In this document: positions 45,999 to 57,120 of the stretch, piece by piece
Numbering within the stretch: position 1 is the first letter of the stretch
Layout of the letters: every line of letters starts with the position of its first letter
Assembly: GCF_964204645.1 (NCBI RefSeq)
Contig: NC_134029.1
Span: 14,810,850 to 14,874,849 of the forward strand
DNA from: Tubulanus polymorphus
Taxonomy: Eukaryota > Nemertea > Palaeonemertea > Tubulaniformes > Tubulanidae
Length of the DNA: 64,000 bases
Reading direction: 5' to 3'
Notes under the pieces: model-generated
Told to the model about the DNA's origin: nothing
Databases searched by the model: none
What the model saw: only the letters and a program-made list of their open reading frames with translations
Position numbers and translations under genes: made by a program

Positions 45999-47184
45999 CG
46001 GTTGTAGGTAAAAATGCCCTGGGTAAAAATCCCCTTTGTAAATATACCCATACTCAAATCAGGTAAAAATCCCTACTGTGATTTTCAAGAACATTTAAAA
46101 GCAAGATGTTTCCAATTTTATTCATTTGCAATGAGACTGAAATACGTTGGGAGAAATTCTTACGTAAATAAACTCTGAATAGAATAAATTGTTAGAATTA
46201 ATAAGAATAATAAACTTTTTACTTGTAATATCTTCAAGTTCGAACTTGAATATTTTTGAACTGTGAACTCTTGTTAACTTGTGGTATATTTGAGCTGTGC
46301 GATGCCATGAATTATTAGAAATAATGAACTTTAAATTTTAAATATTTGAGATTCAAGCTAGTGTTATTATTTGAAATGTGCGATAAACCCTTTCATTAAA
46401 CTATGCGATAACTTTAAGTACTACTCTAGTATTAATAAACTGTTAATTTGTAGTATGTTTTAATTCAAATAGTATATACTATAGTCTGTATGCTCACGCT
46501 ATACTTATGGTGTTCCATAGTTATATATGAATAAATTGGATATATGTATCAATAATATAATTTGATTGACCTTAAGATTGTATCAACTTACTACGGAAGC
46601 CCCTAGGTGACGTACAAGATAATTTTTCTCACAATTTTGACTTATTATCTTGAATTTCGGAAAAGTCAAATTTCGACTTATTATGTGGCGGTATATCGTT
46701 AGTTACTAATATTTCACTATGTTTGACAGGTGCTGCCATCTTTCAAGAGAGATAATTAGTAATTACTTATTAAATCAATATACTTCAGTATGGTGTACTA
46801 GCAAAATCCATCACTGATTCCTACACCGCACTGCGGTGTAAATGCACTGAAAGGGTTAGGTCGATGTTCGACTTATTGTGTCAAATTTTGACTTAAGTCG
46901 AATTTCGACATAAAAATAACTCAGAAATTCAACATAATTAAGTTGTAATTCGAATGAATTAACTTGAAATTCAACTTAATAAGTCGAAATTCGAGATAAT
47001 TAGTCATAATTTGTCATATTAAGTTGAATTTCGACTTCGAAATTGTGAAAAAATTATCTCGTATGTCACCTAGGGGCTTCTGTAACTTACACTACATTCA
47101 GTAGTAGAGGATTTTTACCTACTTTCAAGAATTGGGGGATTTTTCCTGAGGGGATGTTTACCCAGGGGATTTTTTCCGCTAACC
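45999..47184. mobile_element. TIR element with 8-bp duplication, nest level 3
   Basis: ATAATCAA occurs at 45991-45998 and 47185-47192, and once at the matching place in 32772-33467 (inverted, about 33134-33141). The ends are inverted: CGGTTGTAGGTAAAAATGCC and ..GGATTTTTTCCGCTAACC. An 8-bp duplication suggests hAT or a related superfamily. The repeated TAAAAATCCC motifs are subterminal. No transposase. Confidence 0.85.
46594..47082. mobile_element. 489-bp long-TIR element, nest level 4
   Basis: CGGAAGCCCCTAGGTGACGT, continuing to ACAAGATAATTTTTCTCACAATTTT, is the reverse complement of 47038-47082 with few changes; TA flanks both sides. Inside are repeats of (A)AGTCGAAATTCGA(C) and complements (46670-46690, 46885-47040). 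Confidence 0.85.
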
Positions 47185-48006
47185 ATAATCAATACACAGC
47201 AGTCTAATACTAGACTAGAGGTGCCGGCAATCAGTCTATTCACAATACATTCAACATGTGGATACAAACAATGAGCACTAATCTAAAAATTTTAATATTA
47301 ACAATAGATTTCAATGATTAATTGCAAAAAGTGTTAAAGATTCTCGCCTACTATGAGAATCGTCTTAGCCCTGTTTTGAAAGTGACTTACGTAAACACAT
47401 GAGGAAGTGACTCGACTTATACACCGGATCAACTTGTCCACCGCGAAATACGGTACCCAGGTATATAAATATTATTGTTATTCATCCTATCAGAAGCAAT
47501 GATATTAATTGGGATTGATTCTCAGCAGCACAATACATATTTTGAAAGCAGTGGAAGTGTAAGCCAACTCATGACTGAAACCCGTATAGGTTAGTTATGT
47601 AATCACGCAGGAACGCCTTACTTAAGTCATAACCATTTTATGAAGACACGAAACATCAAACATGTTAACGGTCCCAACCAGCCATTGTACGATATCACCA
47701 TTAAAGATAGATTATTTTATTCAATTTTACCAGAGTTTTTCTAAGAGGAAATATCATTAAGTATGCTGAGAACAACTTTGTTGTATCATCAATCAGTTGA
47801 CTGACAGTTTATTGGATGAAAATCTGTGTTAAGAACTGCTTGAATGTATTCGTAATAAAAATCCACTCAGAAGCAACGAAAAGGCACTCGGGGGCTGTAG
47901 TACCCTGAGAAGCTAATTATTAGCCCTTTTTTTCATCACACTATCAGTAGTGTCCATTGGAAGCCAGGATTGATTGGTCAGCAAAATTTCATCGGTTCGG
48001 CTATAT

Positions 48007-48377
48007 CAGGGTTCGAGAACTAAGAAAAAATCCGCTGGTCCAAGGGGCAAGAGGATTTCTAAATTCACTAGTCGGACTAAAAATCCACTAGTCCAATCTG
48101 AAATCAATGAAACTAGGCCTAAATGCAGACTGAACAATAAAAATTCAGAATACATCAACTTCATGACCATTATAAACAGTGGGCAGAGCTTTTGGAATTA
48201 TTAGCGGAGCTTACATCTTTGACAAGACATCTTTAGATGCAGAGACATACAGGCTAGCGGGACACATAGAGATTATAAATGCGCTAGTCCGACAGGCTGG
48301 TTGATTTAAAAATTCATTATTCTGATCGCAAATTCAATAGTCCCGGAATGTCGGATAAGCACTTAGCTCGAACCCTG
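48007..48377. mobile_element. 371-bp MITE with CAGGGTTCGAG ends
   Basis: CAGGGTTCGAG and CTCGAACCCTG are an 11-bp perfect inverted pair flanked by CTATAT (48001-48006, 48378-48383). Family L copy 1 has a single GCTATATTCTA at 27757, the empty site. CAGGG termini fit hAT, although only 6 bp of duplication are exact. It carries repeated CACTAGTCGGAC-like and CCGCTGGTCC motifs. Confidence 0.82.
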
Positions 48378-49302
48378 CTATATTCTAAGATAAGTTTTCA
48401 TTTTGAAATGCCCTGCCAGCCTTCTGCCCACGCATGAGAAGGTAGTGGCCAAATTCAGTTTTCGTAGCTATTCGACTAGTGGTCGGAACTAATAACCAAA
48501 TGTGCTTGATTTCTTGATTTTCAAACTATTTCCGGAATATAGTTCCGACCAAGGGACATTCGGTTTCGTTTATTTCGACTATAGTCGACTAACTCAGATA
48601 ACCAAAGGTGGCCACGAGGCAGTAGTGGCCCCATACCCACTTGGCAGATAGACACGCTTTGTAAAAAGTGAGCCGGGAAAAATAAACTTTACGAAAACAT
48701 GAAGATATTTTCCATACATTGAACACCACAACAATGATTATGTTTAAACGTTGTTTGTCGTAAATTGGCCCTATGTGCAGTATTGCGATGGTTATTTGCC
48801 ACTGCGGTAGTTTTTTTGGAATTGAATCATTCATCAGGGGGATTTTTCATTAATCAGCAATTCGACCTAATAGTATGAATTCATGCAGGAAAAATGGTAG
48901 TCAGTTGAAATTACCCTCATAGTTGTACATCGTTCATACAAAGCTTGTAGGCGAAAGTGCCAAAATTATTGTATTAAATGTGTTTTGTATTATCCAAATC
49001 TTGATTGATATAAACATGTTAGCCTGGAACATGCTGGAAAACATCACAATAAACAAGTTTTGTGTTAACAAAATCACATTTATGGATTTTTATCAATAAA
49101 ATGGCATTGGCTAAATTGGCAGAACAAATTAAATTCATTTTCAGCATAAATGAAAATTGTACATTAAGAAAAATTAACGTTAAGTCTGTGGTCCTCTCAA
49201 CCAACATTGTCTCTGAACGTTTGCCGGCAGATGTAAAACATTAACCACATACTTAACCACAGTATAATCTACCAATGCTTCAAGGCCCTTGGGTTTCTTG
49301 TA

Positions 49303-49400
49303 TATGTAGTACCCTAGATACATCTTCCAAAAAACTGGTGCAATAAGAATCAAGATGGCCGACTGGCAGCCTTTGTTATTCACCAAAATCAACACTTTAT
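49303..49400 (+). repeat. Family A internal fragment
   Basis: ACCCTAGATACATCTTC, ATCAAGATGGCCGACTGGCA and TCACCAAAATCAACACTTT match the body of family A. Confidence 0.75.
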
Positions 49401-50640
49401 GATAACTGTATTTAGTACACGTTGTCCTATCGTTATCATGAAATCCGTCACGTCAAACATTTGATTAAGTTGACTGAACTTCATAACCTCTCCTCAAGTA
49501 AATAGTGACTAAATAAAAATGTTCTTAAAACGTTGGTATGACATTATAACCATGCTGTTCACTTTCATGAGCTTGAATAATTCTTTTTGAGCGAACGTTG
49601 ATATTTGAATAATTTTACCTTACTTTATTTTGTATACTATATATACATGTATAATATCAAAATTATTCTCATGTGAGGCGGTAGTTAGTCCTCCACTGCA
49701 CTCACTTGCTGGCAGCTTTTGTGATTCCTAAAATAAAAAGCAAATATTGAAGAAGCTTTTATTTGCATTGTTCTGTTAAGCCTACAAATTCACTTCGAGC
49801 ATGAGTCCATACATACAGGTTTTGTCATCTATTGTTATTGGAGGAGAATGGTTAACCTGACAGAAGGGTCTCTCGAGTTGTTACATAAAAGATTGTTTCA
49901 AAAAGATGCTATCAGTATTTTCCATATATGAACAGTATCAAAATTTGTGAATTGAACAACATACCTTAGTAAATAAACGATTTTTCTAATCCCTAAAACA
50001 CAATGTATAAAGCCTATCACTGAACAATGACAGACATTTTTTGTTTTATCATGATCTCCGTTGATTTCACATCCCATATCTCTCTTTACTCCAGAAAGTT
50101 TGAATCTTGCTTTCCCATGGTCTTAAAATGTTGGAATCTGCATTGGGGCTTGCTTGAAATATATTGATGATATATGACTTAGCTGCTGCAGACAACGTTT
50201 AGATGTGTTAACTGTGTGCATCTTACATTGTAACTATCAGACAAATGTTGTGCGAACATTGTGTGCTAACTGGGTAAATTGGTACACAGGTTTGATGAAT
50301 AATAAAAATATCTAAAACGTGGTACATATGTTTGACATAGTTAAGGTTCACTCCTTTAAACCAAGTAATATCCATCTAGCTACAATACCCCACTGTTATA
50401 GACATCGTTCCCGATTGTTAATGGAGGAATTGGTCTAGTATAGACATATGGCAAGCAGGAGCATCAGAGGCATACGACTCTTCTAGTTGCTCATGAACTT
50501 CATAATCAACAATCCTCAGTAGCCTTTCAGTGTTTGTATAGTACAAAATTACAAAATGAACCTATTTTGTAGGCCCGATATTATCATCATTAACTCTTGG
50601 CTGTATGGTCTTATAATTGTTACTCTTATGATTACTATAC
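49401..50640. other. Intron 8 sequence without recognised feature
   Basis: AT-rich with no frame above background. Nothing recognised. Confidence 0.5.
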
Positions 50641-50669
50641 ATCCCAATTATTACCTTTTTGTGGTTCAG

Positions 50670-50753
50670 GTGAAGGCCATTAGTGTCCATGGTATTACCA
50701 ATTCTAATTTTTCTAAGTATGTGATTGATAGAAGTCGACGGCTGTTAAGAATG
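50670..50753 (+). CDS. DMXL: DMXL exon 9
   Basis: The acceptor is ttcag and the donor gtgagt; 28 codons in phase 0-0. The peptide VKAISVHGITNSNF continues to YVIDRSRRLLRM. Length and placement before the HP..PYY motif agree with DMXL, but the exon is short, so the call leans on its neighbours and phase. Confidence 0.75.
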
Positions 50754-51049
50754 GTGAGTTATTTGATGTTGTTAAGAGTAATTGTAATGAGTTTTAGTTG
50801 TAATTGCGCACCTCCAAATTATTGGGTTTAATGCATTCTTATTATGTTTGTCATTCAATATATCTCTTTAAGTAGGAAGACCCTGTTCAGCAATAAGGGT
50901 CATGATTGATATTGTAGGTAGTGCTGTAGCTAAGTATCTTGTACCATTTTCGAGCTATAAAATACGGTCCAAATTCACAAGTTACTTGGGGTTACCGGGG
51001 TTGTGTCTGAAAAATATCCGAACCAGTAGGATGGACCCCAAAACCATTC

Positions 51050-51150
51050 ATACGCGAGCTCGACAGCCAGTGTGACGTCTAGGTGGGGTCCGACAGCCAG
51101 TGTGGTATTCAGGTTGAGTTCGGCTGCTAGTGCGACATTAGGTTGCATAC
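51050..51150. repeat. Three degenerate ~36-bp tandem units
   Basis: CGACAGCCAGTGTGACGTC, CGACAGCCAGTGTGGTATTC and CGGCTGCTAGTGCGACATTA recur with AGGT(G/T)G.GT(C/T)C linkers. They fall at the downstream end of the Ty3/gypsy remnant. Confidence 0.65.
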
Positions 51151-51732
51151 ATATATGACCTGAAAAACAAAAACGACACAAATGGAAAGTACTCTGTTGA
51201 TTTAAGTAAACGACAACTCTTAGTTGTTAGCCGCTTTGCAGTGGATGGGGGTAGAGAACCATTGATAGGTATATTGACCATTGATAGCTACTACCCGACT
51301 GTCAGGTGGTGGTGCAGTGTCGCAGAAAATTACATGCCGCTCGACTGAATGCTTGCTTCTTCTGGATTAACTACCTTTTACTCGTCTAATTCGACGGCTT
51401 CCATTTTACTTTCTCAAGGGTTCACGATGATGAGGAAGAAACAACAAATAATTCATTTAATAAAATATGTTTATATACCAAAAATACCTTGAGTATTACA
51501 TATGACTATATACAGTTTTGATCAACCAGTCTTCAAGTATGCGATCAGTTTCTCTAGTGAGCAAGTGCCATCTATCATTATGGAACTATGCAGCTTACTT
51601 AGGGTGAGCACTGTATGCCTACTTGACTGGTGACCTATTCATTTTCAGGGCCCTCGAGATCTCTCTACCCTTCTTAGCAAGAATGGCTTTTGTTTCCGGA
51701 TCCGGTCCCAAGTTACCATCCTGACCTCTTGG

Positions 51733-52590
51733 TTACTGGGAGTCACTGAGCACACAAAGTCCCTCTGCCCTTATTGCAGCTCGAGGTCGGAGTCGTCCCC
51801 TGGCCGGTTGCCCCTCGTCTACCAATTCTCCGTCGGATTCATCTTGTTCTGAGGCAGTTTGCTCAGCGATAGTCAGTGTCTCAGCACGAGCAGGGGTTTC
51901 GGCTTGGTTAATCCTTCCATTCCGAGGGTCCGATTCCACCGGAATTAGCCGATCTCTTTCCTCCTCCGAGCTCGAAGGACAAGAACTATGTTTTTGTGCG
52001 ACTGGGTCATGCTTCATGGTGCCATGCCTAGTGGAGGGAGGTTTGTTCAGGGGGACCTGAGGATTTTCACCATCATCCGACCTTATTATGGCCGGTTTCA
52101 TGCCGTTGAAGTGGACAACTTTGGTCTTGGTCTCTCCTAACTGAGTCTCCACCCGATTATTTACCTCAGTTAGGTGCAGTGTGACCACAAACGGGCCATA
52201 CCACTTCCTATGGAATTTCTGGGCCTCCACAGGCTTGACATAGTGACTGTATAGCCAGATTATATAGTCAGACTGTAGCCATTAAAGGCAGATTCAATTA
52301 GGCCCGCGACACGCCGCACATTCCATTGTGAACTGACTTGGCCATGGACTACTCACCACCATATCAATTGGAAGACTTATTTCTTATGTCCAAACATGAA
52401 AAAGGATGGGGTCTTCTGCGTTGATGACTGGACACTCGATGGGAATGCTATTAAGCATCCACGAGTGGTCATCACAGTCTTTCCCATTCTCATCAACCGT
52501 CAGTCAGCATCGCTTTGATTGATTTTTTGAAGTTTTCAACTTTTCCGTTCCTATGAGGGTGGAAATTGCGTTGGATACAGCATCCGAAAT
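51733..52590 (-). pseudogene. Ty3/gypsy integrase C-terminal remnant
   Basis: NFHPHRNGKVENFKKSIKAM matches the H.....G..ERFN..L..ML segment after the integrase core. Then DENGKDCDDHSWML, a stop, and LPIDMVV follow. The open frame 52230-51733 begins EAQKFHRKWYGPFVV and has TKVVHFNGMKP, the GPF..-type C-terminal module. A Ser/Glu-rich tail ends RGRLRPRAAIRAE. Confidence 0.82.
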
Positions 52591-52619
52591 TGAGGATGGG
52601 TCCTCTATCATCAACGACG

Positions 52620-52995
52620 CCCTGGCTGTGTCCGGGAGATTTACCCCTGCCAGGAACGGTCCCTAGCCAGTTCGTCCTGCACTTCCCATGTGGTAGGGTA
52701 TGTGCATAAGGCCAGTTCTTGTAATTCATCTGCGTAGTGTTCAAGTGACTCCCCTCCGGGCTGAACCCACCCTTTCAGCAACATATTATAGTCCCTCACG
52801 GTACGAGACTATTTAAAACGGTAATGCAGTCGGTTGCAAAAGTCCAAATATGACATATCAACTGGGAGCTATAAATTGGACACTGCTTGATAAGCCTCAC
52901 GATCGAGCCACATTTTAAGGTTTTTCTTCCGAGATGAACCCTGATCCCTGGCAACCTTTCAATTAAATCTCTTAGTCGCAAAGAAGAGATCAGTC
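52620..52995 (-). pseudogene. Ty3/gypsy gag remnant
   Basis: Reading leftward: KKNLKMWLDREAYQAVSNL, a stop, VDMSYLDFCNRLHYRF, a stop, and ESLEHYADELQELALCTYP. The spacing of the ..ESL..YA..L..LA...YP motif after L..RF is that of Ty3/gypsy capsid. At least two stops. Confidence 0.7.
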
Positions 52996-53744
52996 TCAAC
53001 GGGCTTCGGGTATATTTGCTACTACCCTATCATTTTTATATGCATAACTTTAGTGATTTCGATTTTCTCTGCAGGTATTGTAGGAAACGATTCGACACCG
53101 CACATCGTTTTATAAAGTGTCGTAGACCCGCCCATATCTCGGTATTGAATTAACTCCATCTCTTCCTAGAAGAAAACGATCTACTTCAATTTCATAAGAA
53201 CCTGAGTATAAAGAACCGGTGTGACTTTCTATCATATGGTCATAGAAATTCAAATTCTGAGTTAAACTACAAGCTTGTCAAGTATACCGCAAGGTTTTTG
53301 ACCAAAAACTACCGTCCTTTATACTAGAAAGTTACACACATATTTATACAAAATTTCTATTGTACCTGTAAATGCAGAATTAAATCAGAACTAAATTTAA
53401 AACTGAGGTATTTAACTAGACTCCAGACAGAACCAGCACGGCAGGCATTTTTTTTTCTATCAAAATGATTACCCTGAAATCATAAGATGGTAGAAGTCAT
53501 CTGTATCTAGATTCTACTTAACTCTTTTCAACCACATGTAATGTCCTTGGACGATTTGTGGATAATTATGTATAAAGAAAATAAAATCTATGGTTAAAAA
53601 AAATGAATTATCAAAATGTCGTCAGAAGTGTATCTATTGTGACTTGTACTTGGTGTTTTGTACATGGAAATAGGATCTAGGAACTCAACCCTATGAACCA
53701 AGTGGTTTTTAAAGCCCTTGGAATTGACTGGTGCATGTCAACGA

Positions 53745-54113
53745 GGTGATTTTTGGTTTACCTTTGTCAGCGATATTAAGTTGGAATTGAGCCAATTCAT
53801 GTAAAATCGCGGTTCATTTTTTTATGTGAGGATCTGTTCCATTGGTTCTCGGCCTAAACGACGTATAATCGATGCGATTGAAGGCACGACGACCCTCCGT
53901 CGATGACATGGTCAACTTAAAATTCGCCGAAAAAACTGTTTTTGGTGGGAAAATTCTTAGCTCTTGCGTATAAAATTGCAATGACCTCCATTGGGCGCGT
54001 CGTCTCTACGAGTGTAGGTGATTGGCTGTTTTTGGGATATACAGGGAATTCCGGCGCTACCTTTAAATACTAAGCAGCAAACTATAGGTATAGGTCGAGG
54101 TCTGAATATTGTC
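53745..54113 (+). repeat. Family T copy 3
   Basis: Closely matches 36437-36785, with the tail AAGCAGCAAACTATAGGTAT attached at 54067. Confidence 0.78.
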
Positions 54114-54635
54114 TATTTCTAGAAAAAGAGCACTTTTTCTCCCTAAAGGGGCAATTTCCTAGTGAATAAGGACAGACGATAGAATTTGTACATTCAAAAG
54201 CGCTTGTTACATTTCTGTGCTGCTTTCAGTTTGGTTCAGATATTCTTGGAATGCTGCTTAGGATGATGATAACTGTCTGGAGCAGTCTTTAGCAACTATC
54301 TAAGGAACATATGAATGACATTTGGAGTAGTCCGGCATGCGCCTAGAACCTTTTGCCAATTCCACTTTGACTTATGGTTTCCAGAGACTTAGTTTTTGAG
54401 CATGATTAATTACCTTCTCTATTGCCTTTGTTTGATGTCTGTGTTATCTAATATGTATGGTAAGGCTTCTGTGTTCTATTTACGTTGTATCTTGTCTTAA
54501 TCAACAAGCAGTTTTTTGTTTTTCCGTATTGAATTAACAATTTTCAGGTAACTTCTTCTAAAATATTTATCGTGAATTTGATAAATATGTGATGTATTAT
54601 AGAAGCAGTAATATAAATAAATATCTCACTTTTAG

Positions 54636-54696
54636 GTGGTTAAGCGTCAAGCACCAGGAATAAGAAGGATGTGTGCTCATCCTAGTCTGCCATACT
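54636..54696 (+). CDS. DMXL: DMXL exon 10, start of the C-terminal WD region
   Basis: The acceptor is ttttag and the donor gtaagt; 20 codons plus one base. VVKRQAPGIRRMCAHPSLPY corresponds to the (V)RR...HP.LPYYLTG lead-in to the C-terminal WD repeats. The next exon should start with two bases completing Tyr and then encode LTG.QDGSV; I did not find it before position 64000. Confidence 0.8.
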
Positions 54697-54754
54697 GTAA
54701 GTGAATTACCTCGTATTCCATTGAAAAACTGCCAGTGTATAAATTGCAAGCACT

Positions 54755-55140
54755 TTTTAGCCCACTTGGCACCTTAAGCTGGCGCTGTTGGGCAACACTC
54801 AATCTGGCTATTGCGTTCACTTTCATCTGTTGACAGATTACACTTATTCAGCCACGTTTTGAATACGCTTCAATGGGTTGTCTTGATATATGGTTGATAC
54901 ATGTATCGACCCTAGAGACATGTATGACCTGATTACTGGCTGATGTCAGCATCAAGATGGCCGTCTGGAAGCCATTTTTGTCAGCAGAGACTCATTTTCA
55001 TGGTAACTTCAAATTGTCACTCCATTCACGCAAAACATGAGAAACAGCTGAAAATGACTCAAAATAATTTTTTAATTATTCCCCACAACACAGCAACGCC
55101 AGATTTCTGATTTAATGGTCCAAAAATTGTTCTGTCGTAT
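54755..55140 (+). repeat. Family A 5' part joined to a family L fragment
   Basis: AGCCCACTTGGCACCTTAAG with an altered hairpin and TGGCTATTGCGTTCAC give family A up to about 54985. Then CTCATTTTCATGGTAACTTC, CTCCATTCACGC and CACAACA.AGC..CGCCAGATT give family L 27100-27220. This is another chimera of the same two families, as at 45268-45388. Confidence 0.72.
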
Positions 55141-57110
55141 TTTTTCATAATGGGTCAGAGACCTTTCCGGAAATAACTAGCTCACAAAATGCAGTGCACG
55201 TAAACTCGTCTTTTTTACCGAACACTTTTGTTATGTGATTAGTGCCATTTAAAACATTACCAAACAAAGATAAAACAGGGTGAAAATGAAACTGTGAAAC
55301 ACTCCAGTTGTGCAGTAATTAGCAGTCAAAGTTTGGTATTTTTTCGCGAATGTATGTTCCATCCGGAAAATTAATGCCTTCATTCTGCAGACGTCATGGT
55401 GAGTAAGCCGCACTCTGATTGGTTGTTGAGGGAATACCAGAGAATACCCTCAGCGGCTGGGGTATTCCCCAAACAACCAGTTCCGCTGAACAAGAAATTG
55501 CACAAGGGATACACTCCATTTTGACGTCTTGGGCAAGTGAAGTTCATCTTTTTTGCTGAATATGAATTATCTGATGTAGTGTAAGAATCCAGTTAAGTAT
55601 GGCAACGCTGTTTCCAATGTTGATGGAATTCCGACTTTGATTTATTCCGTCAATGTCTTAGGCCCTAGCTGGTGTTTTCTGCCGATTTCAAGCGACAAAC
55701 CGTCATTTACCCAGGCTAATGATTAACGGGGCTACATTGACATACTGATTGCATCGATATCAAAGTATGCAGCGTAATTTTTAGTTGCATGTGATTTATT
55801 TTTAACCGCATTTGTGTGCCCTTCTAATAATTTTAATTATCAAATTCAAATTTCAATTCAATTTATTTCGCATGGGAGACGATTTGCTCTCAGCCGCGTA
55901 TGGGCCTATGTATACCATCAAATGAGTAAAATATTTCAATTTTTTCAGATTCATTTTCTCAATGTCTGCTTTAGGTGAGTTTTTTTTTCAGTATTTCTGT
56001 CATTTTAATATGGGATGGGGGCAAGTTATTGTGACAGTTGTCATCGACTTCCATGGGGTTGGGGGATGAATGAAAATGGCTTGGCCGGGTTGGAGCGTCT
56101 GTCCAGATTTTTCTTAGGTCTTGACTTTTTTGCAACCAACGCCAACAGTTTAGTCATGGTTTTTTCCATGGCTGGCCTACTTAGTAAGCCCTGACAGGTG
56201 TATTGAATACTTTTTATTTGTGTTTTGATTAGACAGTAACTAAATTGGTACATTTCTATTGTTTCAGATTTATCAAATGGATGTTGAATGATACGTACAA
56301 TCTCTATCTACACTAGACAGTAGTTTTTATTCATCGATACTTCAGCAAACACCGCTTTCCTCGGAATAGCTTCAAAATCGATACTCCACCGGAGTAAAGG
56401 CATTTCCTATCTGAAACAACCTAGTGGTACCAGCATGTGCAGTAGTGATAGATCGGACATTGAATTTCCCTCAGACCACACATTCAAAAAAAGTTGAAGT
56501 TAATACAATTCAAGTCTCAATGGACTCACTGTTCGTCAACAACTTGTTGGCAATCAAACTGTTGTGCATTTTCAAAAATATCGAGAAGCAGGTCGATTTT
56601 GATCTAACCACATATGTTTCATTCAGCCACCTATCTTCACTTTAAATCCAGAAAATAAAGAGCATGGTTCAATGTTTATTTTGGTGTGACCATAGAATTT
56701 GTTTTTGAAAATGTTTCAATAAGTTGAATAAGTTGGACCACCATTTTTCGTCTTCTCCGTGAAGTTTTTGCTGTGGCTTTTATTCATCTGCTTTTAAGAG
56801 GTATTCACTGATATGCACTTTGAAACTGGAGTGGTTGGATAGAGCATCAAACATAAACCTCAAAAGGAACCAGCGAAAAGTTTCAGCTCATGTGGATCTT
56901 TGAGAAAATAAGCCCAGAAAACAAGCATGTTTTGAAATTAAGACAGTATTGAAATAAATCACATTTCAGCTGTGAAATGTATATTTGTTATACATATAAA
57001 TGTATTTGATATGTTTAAAAACATTGATCCAGCCTGCCCTGCGAGGCGGGACTTGTTCCTTTTCCCAAACTGGAACTTTTGATTAGCTCGACGAAGTCGC
57101 ATGGTCCATG
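55141..57110. other. Sequence 3' of the last exon, without recognised gene
   Basis: Short frames only. A possible acceptor (GTTTCAG at 56263-56269) precedes TTATCAAATGGATGTTGA, and AATAAAG at 56654 could be a poly(A) signal; see rejected items. It ends with the hairpin GGTCCATGGACC plus TCTTGTTA at 57103-57121. Confidence 0.4.
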
Positions 57111-57120
57111 GACCTCTTGT

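Larger units (their letters stand above)
45724..47453. mobile_element. TIR element (GTATAAGTCG type), nest level 2
   Basis: The left CCATATTTTCTGGTG and right ACTTATACACC..CGAAATACGG ends are flanked by TA (45722-45723, 47454-47455). The inverted interior aligns with 32772-33467 (AGGCTACATTCATATACCAA, TTCATTGTAC, AATCAATACACAGCAG, AACATGTGGATACAAACAAT). Copy 1 of family L is the empty site (TTATGTACCTCCGG at 27379-27392). Confidence 0.85.
45388..49301 (+). repeat. Family L copy 2, containing nested insertions
   Basis: This is the same family as 27023-28630, from TTGGTTGACTTCTATGACAT to GGCCCTTGGGTTTCTTGT. Removing 45724-47453 and 48007-48377 leaves a copy of about 1.8 kb that aligns end to end with copy 1, which in turn lacks segments at 47817-47990 and 48420-48740. 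Confidence 0.85.
51730..52995 (-). mobile_element. Ty3/gypsy remnant: gag joined to integrase end
   Basis: On the minus strand a gag-like segment (about 52965-52620) is followed after a few bases by the C-terminal part of integrase (about 52590-51733). Protease, RT, RNase H and the integrase core are missing, so a large internal deletion has occurred. Sequence to the left (51180-51640) contains a TATATAAAC-like box on the minus strand (about 51470) and may be 3' LTR, but no second LTR was found. Antisense to DMXL, intron 9. Confidence 0.8.
3883..54696 (+). other. DMXL: DMXL1/2-like gene (rabconnectin-3 alpha), interior part with ten exons
   Basis: Ten exons with GT/AG borders join without a stop: intron phases 0,2,1,2,0,0,2,0,0 all match, which is strong support for the model. 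The product (about 420 residues) resembles the C-terminal part of DmX-like proteins. Landmarks are a basic plus FVPPEISI-type segment (exon 1), an acidic run (exon 2), a SYSW..MR segment (exon 3), LPVSSPL (exon 4), RRLW..LV..N..QDSFIRYIF (exon 5), KIIHKD..AVTAFCVNQ (exon 6) and an RRMCAHPSLPY segment leading into WD repeats (exon 10). Family members of about 3,000 residues pair with WDR7 in the metazoan RAVE complex, which assembles V-ATPase on endosomes and synaptic vesicles. Assignment rests on remembered family sequence, not a search. The N-terminal two thirds and the last WD-repeat exons are outside the window. The gene cannot be assigned to DMXL1 or DMXL2; an invertebrate would usually have one copy. 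Confidence 0.85.

Noticed and set aside
51180-51640. 3' LTR of the Ty3/gypsy remnant
   Set aside because: A TATA-like box and position are suggestive, but no matching 5' LTR, TG..CA ends or duplication could be shown.
56270-56660. Possible alternative last exon giving a short DMXL C-terminus (acceptor GTTTCAG, early TGA, AATAAAG)
   Set aside because: Phase fits, but the expected LTG.QDGSV sequence is absent and such weak signals are common in AT-rich DNA; transcript data would be needed.
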